In this document: positions 34,185-44,551 of the stretch, in pieces
How the letters are laid out: each line of letters begins with the position of its first letter
How positions within the stretch are numbered: position 1 is the stretch's first letter
Assembly: GCF_028868675.1 (NCBI RefSeq)
Contig: NZ_JAGWUA010000015.1
Span: forward strand, 1-46,973
DNA: 46,973 nt
Direction: 5' to 3'
Source of the DNA: Bradyrhizobium sp.
GTDB lineage: Bacteria; Pseudomonadota; Alphaproteobacteria; Rhizobiales; Xanthobacteraceae
Program-made: the position numbers and the translations under genes
Notes under the pieces: model-generated
What the model saw: the letters and a program-made list of their open reading frames with translations, nothing else
Told to the model about the DNA's origin: nothing
The model's database searches: none

Positions 34185-35402
34185 ATGGATTTCAGGCATT
34201 CCGACCGTTCGCTGGAGTTGCAGGATCGCGTCCGCCAGTTCATGCGGCAGCATGTCGAGCCGGTCGAGGAGCTCTATTACGAGCAGGTCAGGCCGGAAGC
34301 CGCGCGCTGCAAGACTCCGCAAGTGTTGCAGGACCTCAAGCGCCTGGCGCGCGAGCAGGGCCTCTGGAACCTGTTCCTGGCCGGCGAGCATGGCCCGGGG
34401 CTGAGCAATCTCGACTATGCGCCGGTCAAGGAGATCATGGGCCGGGTGCTGTGGGCGCCGGAGGTCTTCAACTGCTCGGCGCCCGACGTCGGCAACATGG
34501 AGGTGCTGGCCCAGTACGGTACGCCGGCGCAGCAGGAACGCTGGCTGCGGCCGCTGCTGGAGGGGCGCATCCGTTCGGGTTTCTCGATGACCGAGCCCGC
34601 GGTCGCCTCCAGCGATGCCACCAACATCCAGTGCGAGATCAGGCGCGACGGCGACGGCTACGTCATCAACGGGCGCAAATGGTTCACCTCGGGCGCCATG
34701 AATGAGGATTGCGAGATACTGATCGTGATGGGCAAGACCGCGCCCGATCATCCCGACCGCCATCGCCAGCAGTCGATGATCCTGGTGCCGAAGGCGACGC
34801 CGGGCGTGCGGATCGTGCGCGACATGCTCACTTACGGCTATGACGACGCGCCGGCCGGCCATCCCGAGATCGTCTACGACAACGTCCGGGTGCCCGCGGA
34901 GAACATCCTGCTCGGCGAGGGCCGCGGCTTCGAGATCGCGCAGGGGCGGCTCGGGCCGGGTCGCATCCATCACTGCATGCGGCTGATCGGCTGCGCCCAG
35001 CGGGCATTGGAGCTGATGTGCCAGCGGGCGGTGTCGCGGGTTGCCTTCGGCAAGCCGCTCGCCGAGCAGGGCTCGGTCAAGGAGGACATCGCCCACTCCT
35101 TCTGCGAGATCGCCCAGGCGCGACTGCTGACGCTGCAGGCGGCCGACAAGATGGACCGCGAGGGCAACAAGGCGGCGCGCGATTTGATCGCAGCGGCCAA
35201 GATCGTCGTGCCCAGCATGGCGGCTCGCGTGATCGACCGCGCGATCCAGCTCCATGGCGCCGCCGGCGTGTCGCAGGACACGTTCCTGGCGCGCGCCTAC
35301 GTCTATGCCCGCTTCATCCGCATCGGCGACGGGCCCGACCAGGTGCATCTGGCCGCGGTCGGCAAGGAGTTGATCAAACGCGGCGGGATCGCTACCGCGT
35401 GA
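34185..35402 (+). CDS. Acyl-CoA dehydrogenase (ACAD10/11-like)
   Basis: FAD-dependent acyl-CoA dehydrogenase of 405 residues, introducing a C2-C3 double bond in an acyl-CoA. Features in order are the N-terminal helical domain, [17 protein letters not shown] near 135 (FAD/CoA loop), [11 protein letters not shown] near 160, [26 protein letters not shown] near 265, and a C-terminal [33 protein letters not shown]. The DGPDQVH tail and the [15 protein letters not shown] stretch are typical of the ACAD10/11-like branch. The ATG at 34185, after ACAGGAGG, is chosen over one at 34122. Ends seven bases from the convergent chemoreceptor gene. Chain-length preference unknown. Confidence 0.9.
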   Translation: MDFRHSDRSLELQDRVRQFMRQHVEPVEELYYEQVRPEAARCKTPQVLQDLKRLAREQGLWNLFLAGEHGPGLSNLDYAPVKEIMGRVLWAPEVFNCSAPDVGNMEVLAQYGTPAQQERWLRPLLEGRIRSGFSMTEPAVASSDATNIQCEIRRDGDGYVINGRKWFTSGAMNEDCEILIVMGKTAPDHPDRHRQQSMILVPKATPGVRIVRDMLTYGYDDAPAGHPEIVYDNVRVPAENILLGEGRGFEIAQGRLGPGRIHHCMRLIGCAQRALELMCQRAVSRVAFGKPLAEQGSVKEDIAHSFCEIAQARLLTLQAADKMDREGNKAARDLIAAAKIVVPSMAARVIDRAIQLHGAAGVSQDTFLARAYVYARFIRIGDGPDQVHLAAVGKELIKRGGIATA

Positions 35403-35409
35403 GGCCGGT

Positions 35410-37149
35410 CTAGCCGGCCTTGGCCGCGCGGCCGTCCGTCGCGCCCGAGCGCAGGTTCTGGAAGAACTTCTCCACCTCGCGCGACAGCGTCTCCGCGGTC
35501 GCGGTGAGGCTGCTGGCGGCCGTCAGCACGGAGGAGGCCGCCGTGTCGGTCTCCCCGATCGCGTCCCGCAGCGAGGCGATGTTGGAGACCAGCGTCTCGT
35601 TGCCCTGCGCCGCCGATTGGGCGTTGGAGGAGATTTCGCGGGTCGCGGCGTCCTGCTGGCTGATGGCGGTGGCGATGTTGGTGGTGACGTCGTTGATCTC
35701 GCGCACCGCGCCGCCGATGTCGCGCACGGCATCCACCGCGTTGCGGGTCGAGGTCTGGATCTGGCTGATGTTCTCGCCGATCTCGGCGGTCGCTTTGGCG
35801 GTCTGGCCGGCCAGGGCCTTGACCTCATGGGCAACGACCGCGAAGCCGCGGCCGGCGTCGCCGGCGCGCGCTGCCTCGATCGTGGCGTTGAGTGCCAGCA
35901 GGTTGGTCTGTGCGGCGATGGCCTGGATGAGGTTGAGCACGCCGTCGATGCGCTGGGTCGCAGCCGCCAGGCTCTCGATTTCCGAAATCGACTTTTCGGT
36001 GCGCTGCCCGGTCTGCTCGACCGCGCCGGCCGATTGCCGGACCTGGCGGCCGATCTCCTCGACGGAGGCCGACAGCTCCTCGGCGGCGCTCGCCACCGCC
36101 GAGACGTTGTGGGAGGCCTGTTCGGTGGCGCTGGCCGCCGTGCCGGCGCGGTTGTTGGCGTCCGAGGTGACCCGGCTGATGGTCTGCGCGGTTTCGCGCA
36201 TGACGGCGGCATTGTCGGTGAGACCGCGCATGACCGCGCCGATCGCGTCGCGGAACTGCTCGACCGCCACTTCGATGTGGCGAGTGCGTTGCTCGCGCGA
36301 GGAAGAGTCCTGCGACACCTGGGAGGCGAGGTTGCGGTTGCGGTCCATCGCGTCCTTGAAGATCTGGATCGCGCGCGCCAGCGCACCGATCTCGTCGGCG
36401 CGCTCCGCATGGGGTACCTCGACGTTCTCGGCGCCGTCGGCGACCTGCTTGATGGTGGCAGTAATGACGGAGAGCGGGCGGGCAATCGAGCGGGCGATGA
36501 TGACGATGCCGATCGCGACCAGCGCCAGCGCCAAGCCACCGAGGCAGGTGAGGACGAAGGACAATTGGCGGTTGGTCTCGGTCTGCTGCGCGATCTGACG
36601 CGCGCGCTCGGCATAGACCTTCGACAGCGCCTCGAGATCCTTGTTCAGGGCCGAGCGCACGCTGCGGTTGGCGTCATTGTCGCCCCATTCGCGGCCTGCG
36701 GCCGGGCTGACCTCGTTGGCGCGGCGGACCAGCTCCTTGCGGAATTCGACGAACTGCTCGATGCGCTTCTTGAAGGTCGAGAACTGCTCGGCGTCGTCGG
36801 CCTTGACGATGGTCTCCCAGCGCTTCACGACCTCGAGGATCTGCCCGTTGAACTTGAGCAACCCTTCGCCGTATTTCTTCACCACCGCCGGGTCGGTCGA
36901 CATGTAGACGCCGCGGGACTCCATCACGACCGCGTAGACCAGCGAATTGACGCGCTCGACGTTCAGCGCCGCCGCATTGGCGGTTGCGATCGCGCTCGTC
37001 AACTCGGCGCCCCTGCGGCTGTTGTAATCCGACAGCATCGCGATGGCCGCGGTCAGCAGCGCGAACAGCGCGAAGATCGAATAGAGCCTCGTTGCGAGGG
37101 TGAAACGGCCTGCCAGGCCAGCGGCATTCCCAGAACGACGTGTTGTCAT
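35410..37149 (-). CDS. Methyl-accepting chemotaxis protein
   Basis: Inner-membrane chemoreceptor of 579 residues. One helix at about 20-40, a periplasmic sensor of about 155 residues (predicted helical bundle), a second helix at about 197-219, a HAMP domain around 219-272, and a cytosolic MA domain. The conserved hairpin tip [19 protein letters not shown], then [14 protein letters not shown], is at about 411-442 and contacts CheA/CheW. Methylation-type Glu/Gln stretches flank it. No CheR-tethering pentapeptide at the C-terminus (ends GRAAKAG). The ligand is unknown. Convergent with the acyl-CoA dehydrogenase, divergent from eutB. Confidence 0.94.
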   Translation of the reverse strand: MTTRRSGNAAGLAGRFTLATRLYSIFALFALLTAAIAMLSDYNSRRGAELTSAIATANAAALNVERVNSLVYAVVMESRGVYMSTDPAVVKKYGEGLLKFNGQILEVVKRWETIVKADDAEQFSTFKKRIEQFVEFRKELVRRANEVSPAAGREWGDNDANRSVRSALNKDLEALSKVYAERARQIAQQTETNRQLSFVLTCLGGLALALVAIGIVIIARSIARPLSVITATIKQVADGAENVEVPHAERADEIGALARAIQIFKDAMDRNRNLASQVSQDSSSREQRTRHIEVAVEQFRDAIGAVMRGLTDNAAVMRETAQTISRVTSDANNRAGTAASATEQASHNVSAVASAAEELSASVEEIGRQVRQSAGAVEQTGQRTEKSISEIESLAAATQRIDGVLNLIQAIAAQTNLLALNATIEAARAGDAGRGFAVVAHEVKALAGQTAKATAEIGENISQIQTSTRNAVDAVRDIGGAVREINDVTTNIATAISQQDAATREISSNAQSAAQGNETLVSNIASLRDAIGETDTAASSVLTAASSLTATAETLSREVEKFFQNLRSGATDGRAAKAG

Positions 37150-37447
37150 GGCTGTCAGGGGTCCAAGTCGCCTCGGCGGAGGCCGCAGGCGCGATCGAAT
37201 AGAATTAATGCAAAATCATGCAGGATGAAGATGGACACGCCGTTAACGCCAGAAGGCTCCGCGGCTGCGCGTTCATATAAAAATATGACGTAATATCAAT
37301 AACTTAAATTCAATCACAAGATTCGGAGATCGATGTCCATGTTCGGACAGTCTGCGAAGGTGGGCCCGCGTCACGACTGCCAAGGGCGCATGATGCCGGG
37401 TTAGATTGCGGCCTCCGCCGCTATCCGACCCATCCGGAGGGCAGTTC
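37150..37447. other. AT-rich divergent promoter region between chemoreceptor gene and eutB
   Basis: This 298-bp gap carries an AT-rich island (about 37270-37325), unlike the surrounding GC-rich DNA. It includes the dyad CATATAAAAATATG at 37274-37287. It is a likely promoter zone for the chemoreceptor gene or for eutB. CGGAGGG at 37435-37441 is the ribosome site for the eutB TTG start. No gene is seen within it. Confidence 0.55.
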
Positions 37448-38830
37448 TTGGCCTACCGCCATACGATCGACGCCACGACCCACACATTCGCCGATTTGCG
37501 GGATTTGCTCGCCAAGGCGAGCCCGCCGCGCGCGGGCGACCGACTTGCCGGCATCGCAGCCGACAGCGCCGAGCAGATGATCGCGGCGCGGATGGCGCTC
37601 GCCGACGTGCCGCTCGCGCGGTTCTTGCAGGAGGCCGTGATCCCCTACGAGGCCGACGAGGTGACGCGGCTCGTCATCGACGGCCATGACGCGCGCGCCT
37701 TCGCGCCGGTCGCCGCCATGACCGTCGGCGGCTTCCGCGACTGGCTGCTCTCGGATGCCGCCACGCAGGAGGCATTGCGACGGCTCGCGCGCGGCATCAC
37801 GCCGGAGATGGCCGCCGCGGTGTCCAAGCTGATGCGCAACCAGGACCTGATCCTGGCGGCGCGCAAATGCGAGGTGGTCACCGCCTTCCGCAACACCATC
37901 GGCCTGAAGGGGCGGATGAGCACGCGCCTGCAGCCCAACCATCCCTTCGACGACGCTCGCGGCATCACCGCCTCGATCCTCGACGGCATCTTGCTCGGCG
38001 CGGGCGACGCTTGCATCGGCATCAATCCGGCGAGCGACGATCCCGCCACGATCGCGCAGCTGCTGCGGCTGCTGGACGAGATCATCGCGAAGCTGAAGAT
38101 GCCGACCCAGGGCTGCGTGCTCACTCACGTGACCACGACGCTGTCGCTGATCGGGCAGGGGGTTCCGGTCGATCTGGTGTTCCAGTCGGTTGCCGGCACG
38201 GAAGCCGCCAACCGCAGCTTCGGCGTCGATCTCGCGCTGCTTCGGGAGGCCCGGCAGGCGGGTCTGTCGCTCGGACGCGGCACCGTCGGGCGGAACGTGA
38301 TGTATTTCGAGACCGGGCAGGGCTCGGCGCTGTCGGCCAACGCCCATCACGGCGTCGACCAGCAGACTTGCGAGGCACGTGCCTATGCGGTCGCCCGCGT
38401 CTTCGATCCCTTGCTGGTCAACAGCGTGGTCGGATTCATCGGCCCGGAATATCTCTATGACGGCAAGGAGATCATTCGCGCCGGCCTCGAGGACCATTTT
38501 TGCGGCAAGCTGCTCGGCCTGCCGCTCGGGGTCGACATCTGCTACACCAACCACGCCGAGGCGGACCAGGACGACATGGACAACCTGCTGACCCTGCTGG
38601 CGGCGGCAGGCGTCACCTTCATCATGGGGGTTCCGGGCGCCGACGATGTCATGCTGAACTACCAGTCGACCTCGTTCCACGACGCGCTCTATGTCCGCGA
38701 CGTCTTCGGGCTGCGGCGGGCGCCGGAGTTCGACGATTGGCTGGCGCAGACCGGCATTGCCTGCAGCGATTTCCGCCTGGCTCGCGACGCCGGGCTGCTG
38801 CCGGATTTCGCCTCGCGGCTGATCGCGTGA
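37448..38830 (+). CDS. eutB: Ethanolamine ammonia-lyase large subunit
   Basis: Adenosylcobalamin-dependent enzyme subunit that converts ethanolamine to acetaldehyde and ammonia, partnering with EutC. It has 460 residues and is co-linear with E. coli EutB: PTQGCVLTHVTTTLSLI, FETGQGSALSANAHHGVDQ with substrate-site Glu288 (E287 in E. coli), VVGFIGPEYLYDGKEIIRAGLEDHF, and CYTNHAEADQDD near 375. The start is TTG at 37448, following CGGAGGG. An upstream in-frame start at 37406 would place extra residues before the family N-terminus. The adjacent gene is not eutC but the hopanoid methylase hpnP, with eutC behind it. No carboxysome-like eut shell genes are present. Confidence 0.92.
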   Translation: MAYRHTIDATTHTFADLRDLLAKASPPRAGDRLAGIAADSAEQMIAARMALADVPLARFLQEAVIPYEADEVTRLVIDGHDARAFAPVAAMTVGGFRDWLLSDAATQEALRRLARGITPEMAAAVSKLMRNQDLILAARKCEVVTAFRNTIGLKGRMSTRLQPNHPFDDARGITASILDGILLGAGDACIGINPASDDPATIAQLLRLLDEIIAKLKMPTQGCVLTHVTTTLSLIGQGVPVDLVFQSVAGTEAANRSFGVDLALLREARQAGLSLGRGTVGRNVMYFETGQGSALSANAHHGVDQQTCEARAYAVARVFDPLLVNSVVGFIGPEYLYDGKEIIRAGLEDHFCGKLLGLPLGVDICYTNHAEADQDDMDNLLTLLAAAGVTFIMGVPGADDVMLNYQSTSFHDALYVRDVFGLRRAPEFDDWLAQTGIACSDFRLARDAGLLPDFASRLIA

Positions 38831-38997
38831 TCCGGAACAAAAGCGCGCGAAAGTCCACGGCTTGGGCCTGAACCGCGGAAACCATCGGCACCTCTCGGGG
38901 ATTGAGGCCGTGTCACAATATTGAGGAATTTCGGGCCCAGCGTTACACTGTGTCTGTTCCTGCGGCCCCTGCGGGCTCGTCGCGTGAGGAAAGTTCG

Positions 38998-40584
38998 ATG
39001 CGAGTTCAGAGCAACGGAACGATCCGGCACATTCTCTGTGTCTTCCCGCGTTACACCTCCTCCTTCGGCACCTTCGAACACGCCTATCCGCTGACCGCGG
39101 GCGTCAAGGCGTTCATGCCGCCGCAGGGCCTGCTCCTGATCGCGGCCTACCTGCCGAAGGATTGGCCGGTCCGTTTCGTCGACGAGAACATCCGTCCTGC
39201 CTCGAAAGAGGACTTCGAGTGGGCCGAGGCGGTGTTCGTCAGCGGCATGCACATCCAGCGCCAGCAGATGAACGACATTTGCCGCCGCGCGCACGAGTTC
39301 GACCTTCCGGTCGCCCTCGGTGGTCCTTCGGTCAGCGCCTGCCCGGACTATTATCCCGCCTTCGACTATCTCCATGTCGGCGAGCTCGGCGACGCCACCA
39401 ACCAGTTGATCGAGACCCTGTCGCGCGACGTCTCGCGTCCGCCGCGGCAGGTCGTGCTGACGACCGGCGACCGTGTGCCGATGACGGAGTTTCCGATTCC
39501 CGCCTACGAGCTCGTCGAGATCAAGAAATATCTCCTCGGCAGCGTCCAGTATTCCAGCGGCTGTCCCTATCAATGCGAGTTCTGCGACATCCCCGGCCTC
39601 TACGGCCGCAACCCGCGCATCAAGACGCCGCAGCAGATCATCGCCGAGCTCGACCGCCAGCGCGAATGCGGCATGACCGACACGATCTACTTCGTCGACG
39701 ACAATTTCATCGGCAACCGCAAGGCGGCGATGGACCTGTTGCCGCATCTGGTCGAATGGCAGAAGCGGACCGGCTATGTGGTGAGGCTCGCCTGCGAGGC
39801 GACGCTCAACATCGCCAAGCGCCCGGAAATCCTGGAGAAGATGCGCGAAGCCTTCTTCGTCACCGTCTTCTGCGGCATCGAGACGCCCGACCCGGACGCG
39901 CTGCACGCGATGCACAAGGACCACAACATGATGGTCCCGATCCTGGAGGGCGTACGCACCATCAATTCCTACGGCATTGAAGTGGTGTCCGGCATCATCA
40001 TGGGGCTCGACACCGACGGCCCGAACACCGCGGAAGCGCTGATCGATTTCGCCGAGGAGTCGCGCATCCCGCTGCTGACGATCAACCTGCTCCAGGCATT
40101 GCCGAAGACGCCGTTGTGGGACCGGCTGGAGCGCGAGGGGCGGCTCGTCCATGACGAGAGCCGCGATTCCAACGTCGAATTCCTGCTGCCCTACGAGGAT
40201 GTCGTTGCCTCGTGGAAGCGCTGCATGGAGATCGCCTACGCGCCGGCGAAGGTCTTCGCGCGCTGCGAATATCAGTGCACCCACACCTATCGCAACCGCG
40301 TCAAGGTGCCGGTGCCCGAGGAGATGAAGACCTGGGCTCACGCCAAGCGCGCCCTGATCATGCTGCGCAACATCTTCTGGAAGGTCGGCGTGCTCGGCGA
40401 CTACAAGCGTGTGTTCTGGAAGTTCGCGCTGGGCCGGATCAGGCAGGGAGACCTCGAGGGGCTGATCGGCTGCACCATGATCGCACACCATCTGATCACG
40501 TTCACCCGCGCGGCGTCCCGCGGCCATCAGAACGCGTCGAACTACTCGATCCGGCTGCGCGAGGCGTCCGTTCCTGCCGAGTAA
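38998..40584 (+). CDS. hpnP: Hopanoid C-2 methylase (B12-binding radical SAM)
   Basis: Radical-SAM, cobalamin-type methyltransferase, 528 residues, predicted to add the 2-methyl group to hopanoids. The N-terminal cobalamin-binding-like Rossmann domain (about 1-170) includes [21 protein letters not shown] and [19 protein letters not shown]. The [4Fe-4S] motif CPYQCEFC has Cys189, Cys193 and Cys196. The barrel follows with [17 protein letters not shown] and [14 protein letters not shown]. Length and pattern match HpnP of Rhodopseudomonas and Bradyrhizobium. HpnR-type C-3 methylase is the alternative, less likely given the surrounding hpn genes. Start ATG 38998, GTGAGGA upstream. It lies between eutB (167-bp gap) and eutC (7-bp gap). 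Confidence 0.88.
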   Translation: MRVQSNGTIRHILCVFPRYTSSFGTFEHAYPLTAGVKAFMPPQGLLLIAAYLPKDWPVRFVDENIRPASKEDFEWAEAVFVSGMHIQRQQMNDICRRAHEFDLPVALGGPSVSACPDYYPAFDYLHVGELGDATNQLIETLSRDVSRPPRQVVLTTGDRVPMTEFPIPAYELVEIKKYLLGSVQYSSGCPYQCEFCDIPGLYGRNPRIKTPQQIIAELDRQRECGMTDTIYFVDDNFIGNRKAAMDLLPHLVEWQKRTGYVVRLACEATLNIAKRPEILEKMREAFFVTVFCGIETPDPDALHAMHKDHNMMVPILEGVRTINSYGIEVVSGIIMGLDTDGPNTAEALIDFAEESRIPLLTINLLQALPKTPLWDRLEREGRLVHDESRDSNVEFLLPYEDVVASWKRCMEIAYAPAKVFARCEYQCTHTYRNRVKVPVPEEMKTWAHAKRALIMLRNIFWKVGVLGDYKRVFWKFALGRIRQGDLEGLIGCTMIAHHLITFTRAASRGHQNASNYSIRLREASVPAE

Positions 40585-40591
40585 CCGTGCC

Positions 40592-41377
40592 ATGTCCGGC
40601 CCGCCAGCCCCGGCCCGCCCGACCCTGGACCTGCGGGCGCTGACGCCCGCGCGCGTGGCGCTGGGCCGCTGCGGCGCCAGCCTGCCGACCGGATCGTTGC
40701 TGAATTTCACGCTGGACCATGCCCGCGCCCGCGATGCCGTCCATGCGGCGTTCGAGGCGGAGCGGATCGTGGACGATCTCGCCGCGTTCGGGCTTCCCGT
40801 CTCCGCGGCGAGGAGCCGCGCCGTCGATCGCCGGGACTATTTGCGCCGGCCGGATCTCGGCCGGCAACTCGATGCCGCCTCCGCGGCTTGTCTTTCGGTA
40901 GGGACGGCGAGGTCCTGCGAGCTTGCAATCGTGATCGGCGATGGATTGTCGCCGACCGCGGTGCATCGGCACGCGGCGCCGCTGCTGAAGCGCCTGCTGC
41001 CGCTGTTGTCGGGCGCGGAGGCCGTCGCGATTGGCCACATCATTGTCGCGTCAGGCGCGCGCGTCGCGCTGGGCGACGAGGTCGGCGCCATTCTCGGGGC
41101 CCGCATGCTGCTGATGCTGATCGGCGAGCGGCCCGGCCTGTCGGCCCCCGACAGCCTCGGCGCCTACCTGACCTTCGCGCCGAGGCCCGGACGCACCGAC
41201 GCCGAACGTAACTGCGTCTCCAATATCCACGGCGCCGGGCTGAGCCATGACGAGGCCGCGGTCAAGATCGCCTGGCTGATCCGCGAGGGGCTGGCGCGGC
41301 AGGTCACCGGCGTGGCGTTGAAGGACGACAGCGGCGAGCGGGCGCCGCGTCGAATCGGTACCCACCCACCCGAATGA
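40592..41377 (+). CDS. eutC: Ethanolamine ammonia-lyase small subunit
   Basis: Small subunit of the adenosylcobalamin-dependent ethanolamine ammonia-lyase, 261 residues. Recognisable segments are [31 protein letters not shown] at the N-terminus, [17 protein letters not shown] near 74, [22 protein letters not shown] near 111, [21 protein letters not shown] ([29 protein letters not shown]) near 165, and [22 protein letters not shown] near 205. The Cys and Gly-Asp residues contact B12 in the enterobacterial enzyme. It starts seven bases after hpnP stops, so it is almost certainly translationally coupled to hpnP rather than to eutB. A 213-bp gap separates it from the HpnN-like gene. Confidence 0.93.
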   Translation: MSGPPAPARPTLDLRALTPARVALGRCGASLPTGSLLNFTLDHARARDAVHAAFEAERIVDDLAAFGLPVSAARSRAVDRRDYLRRPDLGRQLDAASAACLSVGTARSCELAIVIGDGLSPTAVHRHAAPLLKRLLPLLSGAEAVAIGHIIVASGARVALGDEVGAILGARMLLMLIGERPGLSAPDSLGAYLTFAPRPGRTDAERNCVSNIHGAGLSHDEAAVKIAWLIREGLARQVTGVALKDDSGERAPRRIGTHPPE

Positions 41378-41590
41378 CTCTTCCGGCATCAAGAGCCTGG
41401 ATCGCGGCATCTTGACTGTTTCGGCGCGCTGCCGCCTGCTTGCGAGGGGAGGGGCGGACCTGCTAAACCCGTGCGGCGTTTTCCCGCGTGTTTTCAAAGG
41501 GCAAGCCTCCCATCTCCAGGGCGTTTTCAGGCCCATCAGCGGTGCGCGATAAGCTCGACAGGCGAGTCGATTTCAGGAACTGGACAAGGC

Positions 41591-43957
41591 ATGCTCGAAA
41601 AGCACAGCGAGAGTGAGGTTCATGTCGACAAGGTCGAGCAGGGACCGGCTTCCTCCATCGCTTTCGGGCTGGAGCGCCTCGGGCTGATCGCCGTCAAGGC
41701 GCCGGTCGTCTCCTGCCTCGTGCTGATCGCGCTGATCGTCGTCGCCATCTTCGGCATCGAACGCATCAAGATCGACGATTCGCTGTCGCAGCTGTTCCGC
41801 TCCAACACCAAGGAATTCCGCCAGTACGAGGAAGTCACCAAGCGCTTCCCGGCGACCGAGTTCGACGTGCTGGTGGTGGTCGAGGGCAAGACGCTGCTCG
41901 CGCGCGACAATCTCGAGAAGCTGCGCGACTTCGTCACCGACATCCAGCTCGTCGACGGCACCCGCGGCCTGGTGTCGCTGTTCTCGGCGCGGCAGGCGCC
42001 GGCGCCGGGCCGGCTGCCGGCGGCGCTGTTCCCACAGGAGCTGCCGACGGGCGCCGCCTACGACAAGTTCATCGCGACCGTCAAGAGCAACGAGATCATC
42101 CGCGGCAAGTTGTTGTCGGAGGACGGCACGCTGGCGCTGATCGTGCTGTCGCTCGATCCCAAGGTCGTCGCGAGCAACGATCTCGGCAAGACCATCGGCG
42201 ACATCCGCAAGCTGATGAAGGACGATCTCGGCGACACCGGGCTCAACGTGCAGCTTTCGGGCGTGCCGGTGATGCAGCTCGAGATCCGCAACGCGGTCGA
42301 ACGCGACGGGCTCACCTACAACATCCTCGGCATTCTCGCCGGCTGCATCATCGCCATCATCTTCTTCCGCAAGATCTCCTTCATGGTGGCGGCGGCGTTC
42401 CCGCCCATGATCGCGATCCTGCTGGCGCTCGGCGGGCTCGGCTGGGCCAATTTCAATCTCAACATGTTCCTGAACGTGATGACGCCGCTCATCATGGTGA
42501 TCAGCTTCTCCGACTCGATGCAGCTCACCTTCGCAGCGCGCGACCGGCTGATCGCGGGGCAGGACAAGTATACCGCGTTCAGGAACGCCGTGCTGGTGGT
42601 TGGGCCGGCCTGCGTGCTGACGCACGGCACCGCCGGCATTTCCTTCATCGCGCTGCAGTTCTCCGATTCCGACCTGATCCGCAAGTTCGGCGAGGCGGGG
42701 CTGGCCGCGACCATGATCGCGCTCGTCGCGGTGCTGTCGCTGGTGCCGGTGTTCGGCGTGCTGTTCGTACGCAACGAGAGGGTCTTCGCGGTCAAGTTCC
42801 AGAGCGCGGACGCCGGCGTGCAGGCGCTGCGCAACTTCTGCTACTGGATCGCGGTGCGCATGGTCGGCCGGCCCGGCCTGTTCAGCCTGATCGCGGTGCT
42901 GTTCGTCGGCAGCCTCGGCGTCGTCTACGCCAATCTCCAGCCGCGCTACCGGCTCGCCGACCAGGTGCCGGACAAGCGCCAGGCCGTCGCGGCCTCCAGC
43001 CGGCTCGATGCGAAGCTCACCGGCGCCAATCCGATCGACGTGCTGATCGAATTCCCCAAGGGCGAATCGCTCTATTCGAAGAGCACGCTCGACACCATTG
43101 CCGAGGTGCATTCGATCGTGGAGAAGGCGGCCGGCGTCGGCAACGTCTGGTCGCTGGAGACCTTGCGGCGCTGGCTCGCCGAAAAGGCCGGCTCGACCGA
43201 CGTTGCGACGCTGAAGGAATATGTCGACGTGCTCCCCGAGCACTTGGTGCGCCGCTTCATCGACAAGGAGCAGGACGCGGTCGTGGTGTCGGGCCGCGTG
43301 CCGGACCTCGACTCCAGCCAGATCCTGCCCATGGTCGAGAAGCTCGACCACGAACTCGACGCCGTGCGCAAGGCGCACCCCGGCTACGAGATCGCGGTCA
43401 CCGGCCTGTCGGCGATCGCCGCGCGCAACTCGGCAAACATGATCGAGAAGCTCAACCGCGGCCTCACCGTGGAATTCGCGCTGGTCGCGATCTTCATCGG
43501 GCTCGCTTTCCGCTCCTGGGTCGTGATGTTCGCCTGCATTCTGCCCGGCATCTTCCCGGTGGTGCTGGCGGGCACCGTACTGTGGGCGCTCGGGGAGGGG
43601 TTGCAATTCGCAAGCGTGGTGGCGCTCACGGTCTCCTTCGGCCTGGGGCTGAGCGCGACCATCCACTTCCTCAACCGCCTGCGGCTGGAGGGCAAGCCCG
43701 GTGTCTCTTCGGCGCTCGCCGTGGAACGGGCCACCGTCCTGGTCGGGCCGGCGCTGATCCTGACCACGGTGGTGCTCGCCTGCGGCCTCGTCGTGACCGT
43801 GTTCTCCGACCTGCCGTCACTACGCCTGTTCGGCTGGCTCGGGGCCTTCTCGATGGTCGCGGCGCTCGTCGCCGATCTCTTCATCCTGCGCCCGACGGCG
43901 ATGTGGCTGATCAACCTGCATGAGCGGCTTCAGGGCAGCGACAAGCGCGCGATCTGA
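41591..43957 (+). CDS. hpnN: HpnN-like RND/MMPL family hopanoid transporter
   Basis: Large inner-membrane protein of 788 residues of the MMPL/RND type. One helix near the N-terminus (about 30-48), then a large periplasmic domain, a cluster of about five helices (about 240-400) with sterol-sensing-like character, a second helix and periplasmic domain, and a final cluster (about 625-775). The segment SFSDSMQLTFAARDRLI carries the acidic residues of the proton relay. HpnN-type proteins are required to place hopanoids in the outer membrane of Rhodopseudomonas. This is the neighbour of hpnP, hpnC and hpnD. It is slightly shorter than some HpnN. A second, paralogous hpnN may exist elsewhere. Start ATG 41591. 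Confidence 0.82.
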   Translation: MLEKHSESEVHVDKVEQGPASSIAFGLERLGLIAVKAPVVSCLVLIALIVVAIFGIERIKIDDSLSQLFRSNTKEFRQYEEVTKRFPATEFDVLVVVEGKTLLARDNLEKLRDFVTDIQLVDGTRGLVSLFSARQAPAPGRLPAALFPQELPTGAAYDKFIATVKSNEIIRGKLLSEDGTLALIVLSLDPKVVASNDLGKTIGDIRKLMKDDLGDTGLNVQLSGVPVMQLEIRNAVERDGLTYNILGILAGCIIAIIFFRKISFMVAAAFPPMIAILLALGGLGWANFNLNMFLNVMTPLIMVISFSDSMQLTFAARDRLIAGQDKYTAFRNAVLVVGPACVLTHGTAGISFIALQFSDSDLIRKFGEAGLAATMIALVAVLSLVPVFGVLFVRNERVFAVKFQSADAGVQALRNFCYWIAVRMVGRPGLFSLIAVLFVGSLGVVYANLQPRYRLADQVPDKRQAVAASSRLDAKLTGANPIDVLIEFPKGESLYSKSTLDTIAEVHSIVEKAAGVGNVWSLETLRRWLAEKAGSTDVATLKEYVDVLPEHLVRRFIDKEQDAVVVSGRVPDLDSSQILPMVEKLDHELDAVRKAHPGYEIAVTGLSAIAARNSANMIEKLNRGLTVEFALVAIFIGLAFRSWVVMFACILPGIFPVVLAGTVLWALGEGLQFASVVALTVSFGLGLSATIHFLNRLRLEGKPGVSSALAVERATVLVGPALILTTVVLACGLVVTVFSDLPSLRLFGWLGAFSMVAALVADLFILRPTAMWLINLHERLQGSDKRAI

Positions 43958-43999
43958 GCGATCCGGGGCGAGCCGCGCCTCCGATCGCGGACGAGAAAA

Positions 44000-44025
44000 A
44001 ACCCTGGTTCGGAACAACCAGGGTT
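44000..44025. terminator. Bidirectional intrinsic terminator
   Basis: AACCCTGGTT (44000-44009) pairs perfectly with AACCAGGGTT (44016-44025) around CGGAAC. On the minus strand the stem is followed by six T (44001-43996 side), a strong signal for the secreted-protein gene. On the plus strand CTTT follows for the hpnN-like gene. Confidence 0.85.
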
Positions 44026-44056
44026 CTTTGCAGTCTGGTCGGAAGGGGAAAGCGCG

Positions 44057-44551
44057 TCAGCTCTTCACCATCGTGATGTTGACGCCGCGGATCTCGCCCT
44101 TGGAGATGATGTTCACCGTCTGCTTGCTGCCGTTGGTGCGCAGCGTCAGGTTGGCGGCGAAGCCCGCAGCCTCGACGAACACGTCGATCTGGCCGCCGCC
44201 CGCTGTGCCCTGCAGCTCGCCGAACACGTTGCGGCTGGCTTCGCTCCACCTGCCGGAAATCCGGTCGCCCTGGCTCGTCACGTCGCTGGAGAGATCGAAC
44301 TTGTAGCTGTCGCTGGCGCAGTGCAGGTTCTGCTTCAGGCTGAGGCCGCCGCCGCCGACCTTGTAGTCCGCCTTGCAGCGGATGCGCTCGGTCGAGCCGT
44401 CGGACAGCGATACCGTGCCGGTGCCCGACCACGCGCCGTCGAAGCCGGCAAAGGGCCCGGACTGAGCATGGCTCGCCGACACCGAGAACAGCAGTGCCGC
44501 GCCGATGCCGGCTGCCTTGATCGCCTGTCCAGATCGCCCAAAGAACTTCAT
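44057..44551 (-). CDS. Conserved hypothetical secreted protein
   Basis: Protein of 164 residues with a clear Sec signal peptide: basic MKFFGRSGQAIK, hydrophobic AAGIGAALLFSVSAS, and cleavage likely after SHA. The mature part is rich in beta-prone, polar residues (GAWSGTGTVSLSDGSTERIRC, LSLKQNLHCASDSYKF, GRWSEASRNVFGELQG) and has two Cys that could form a disulfide. It probably forms a small periplasmic beta-sandwich or lipocalin-like fold. Located opposite the hpnN-like gene. A role in envelope lipid homeostasis is only suggested by position. No known motif. Confidence 0.75.
   Translation of the reverse strand: MKFFGRSGQAIKAAGIGAALLFSVSASHAQSGPFAGFDGAWSGTGTVSLSDGSTERIRCKADYKVGGGGLSLKQNLHCASDSYKFDLSSDVTSQGDRISGRWSEASRNVFGELQGTAGGGQIDVFVEAAGFAANLTLRTNGSKQTVNIISKGEIRGVNITMVKS

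Noticed and set aside
38831-38997. EcfG-type promoter directly before hpnP
   Set aside because: GGAAC at 38834 has no CGTT at 16-17 bases, so the match was not accepted although hpnP is EcfG-controlled in a relative as I recall.
41573-43666. Minus-strand frame of 697 codons
   Set aside because: It is antisense to the HpnN-like gene, with composition typical of an antisense shadow.
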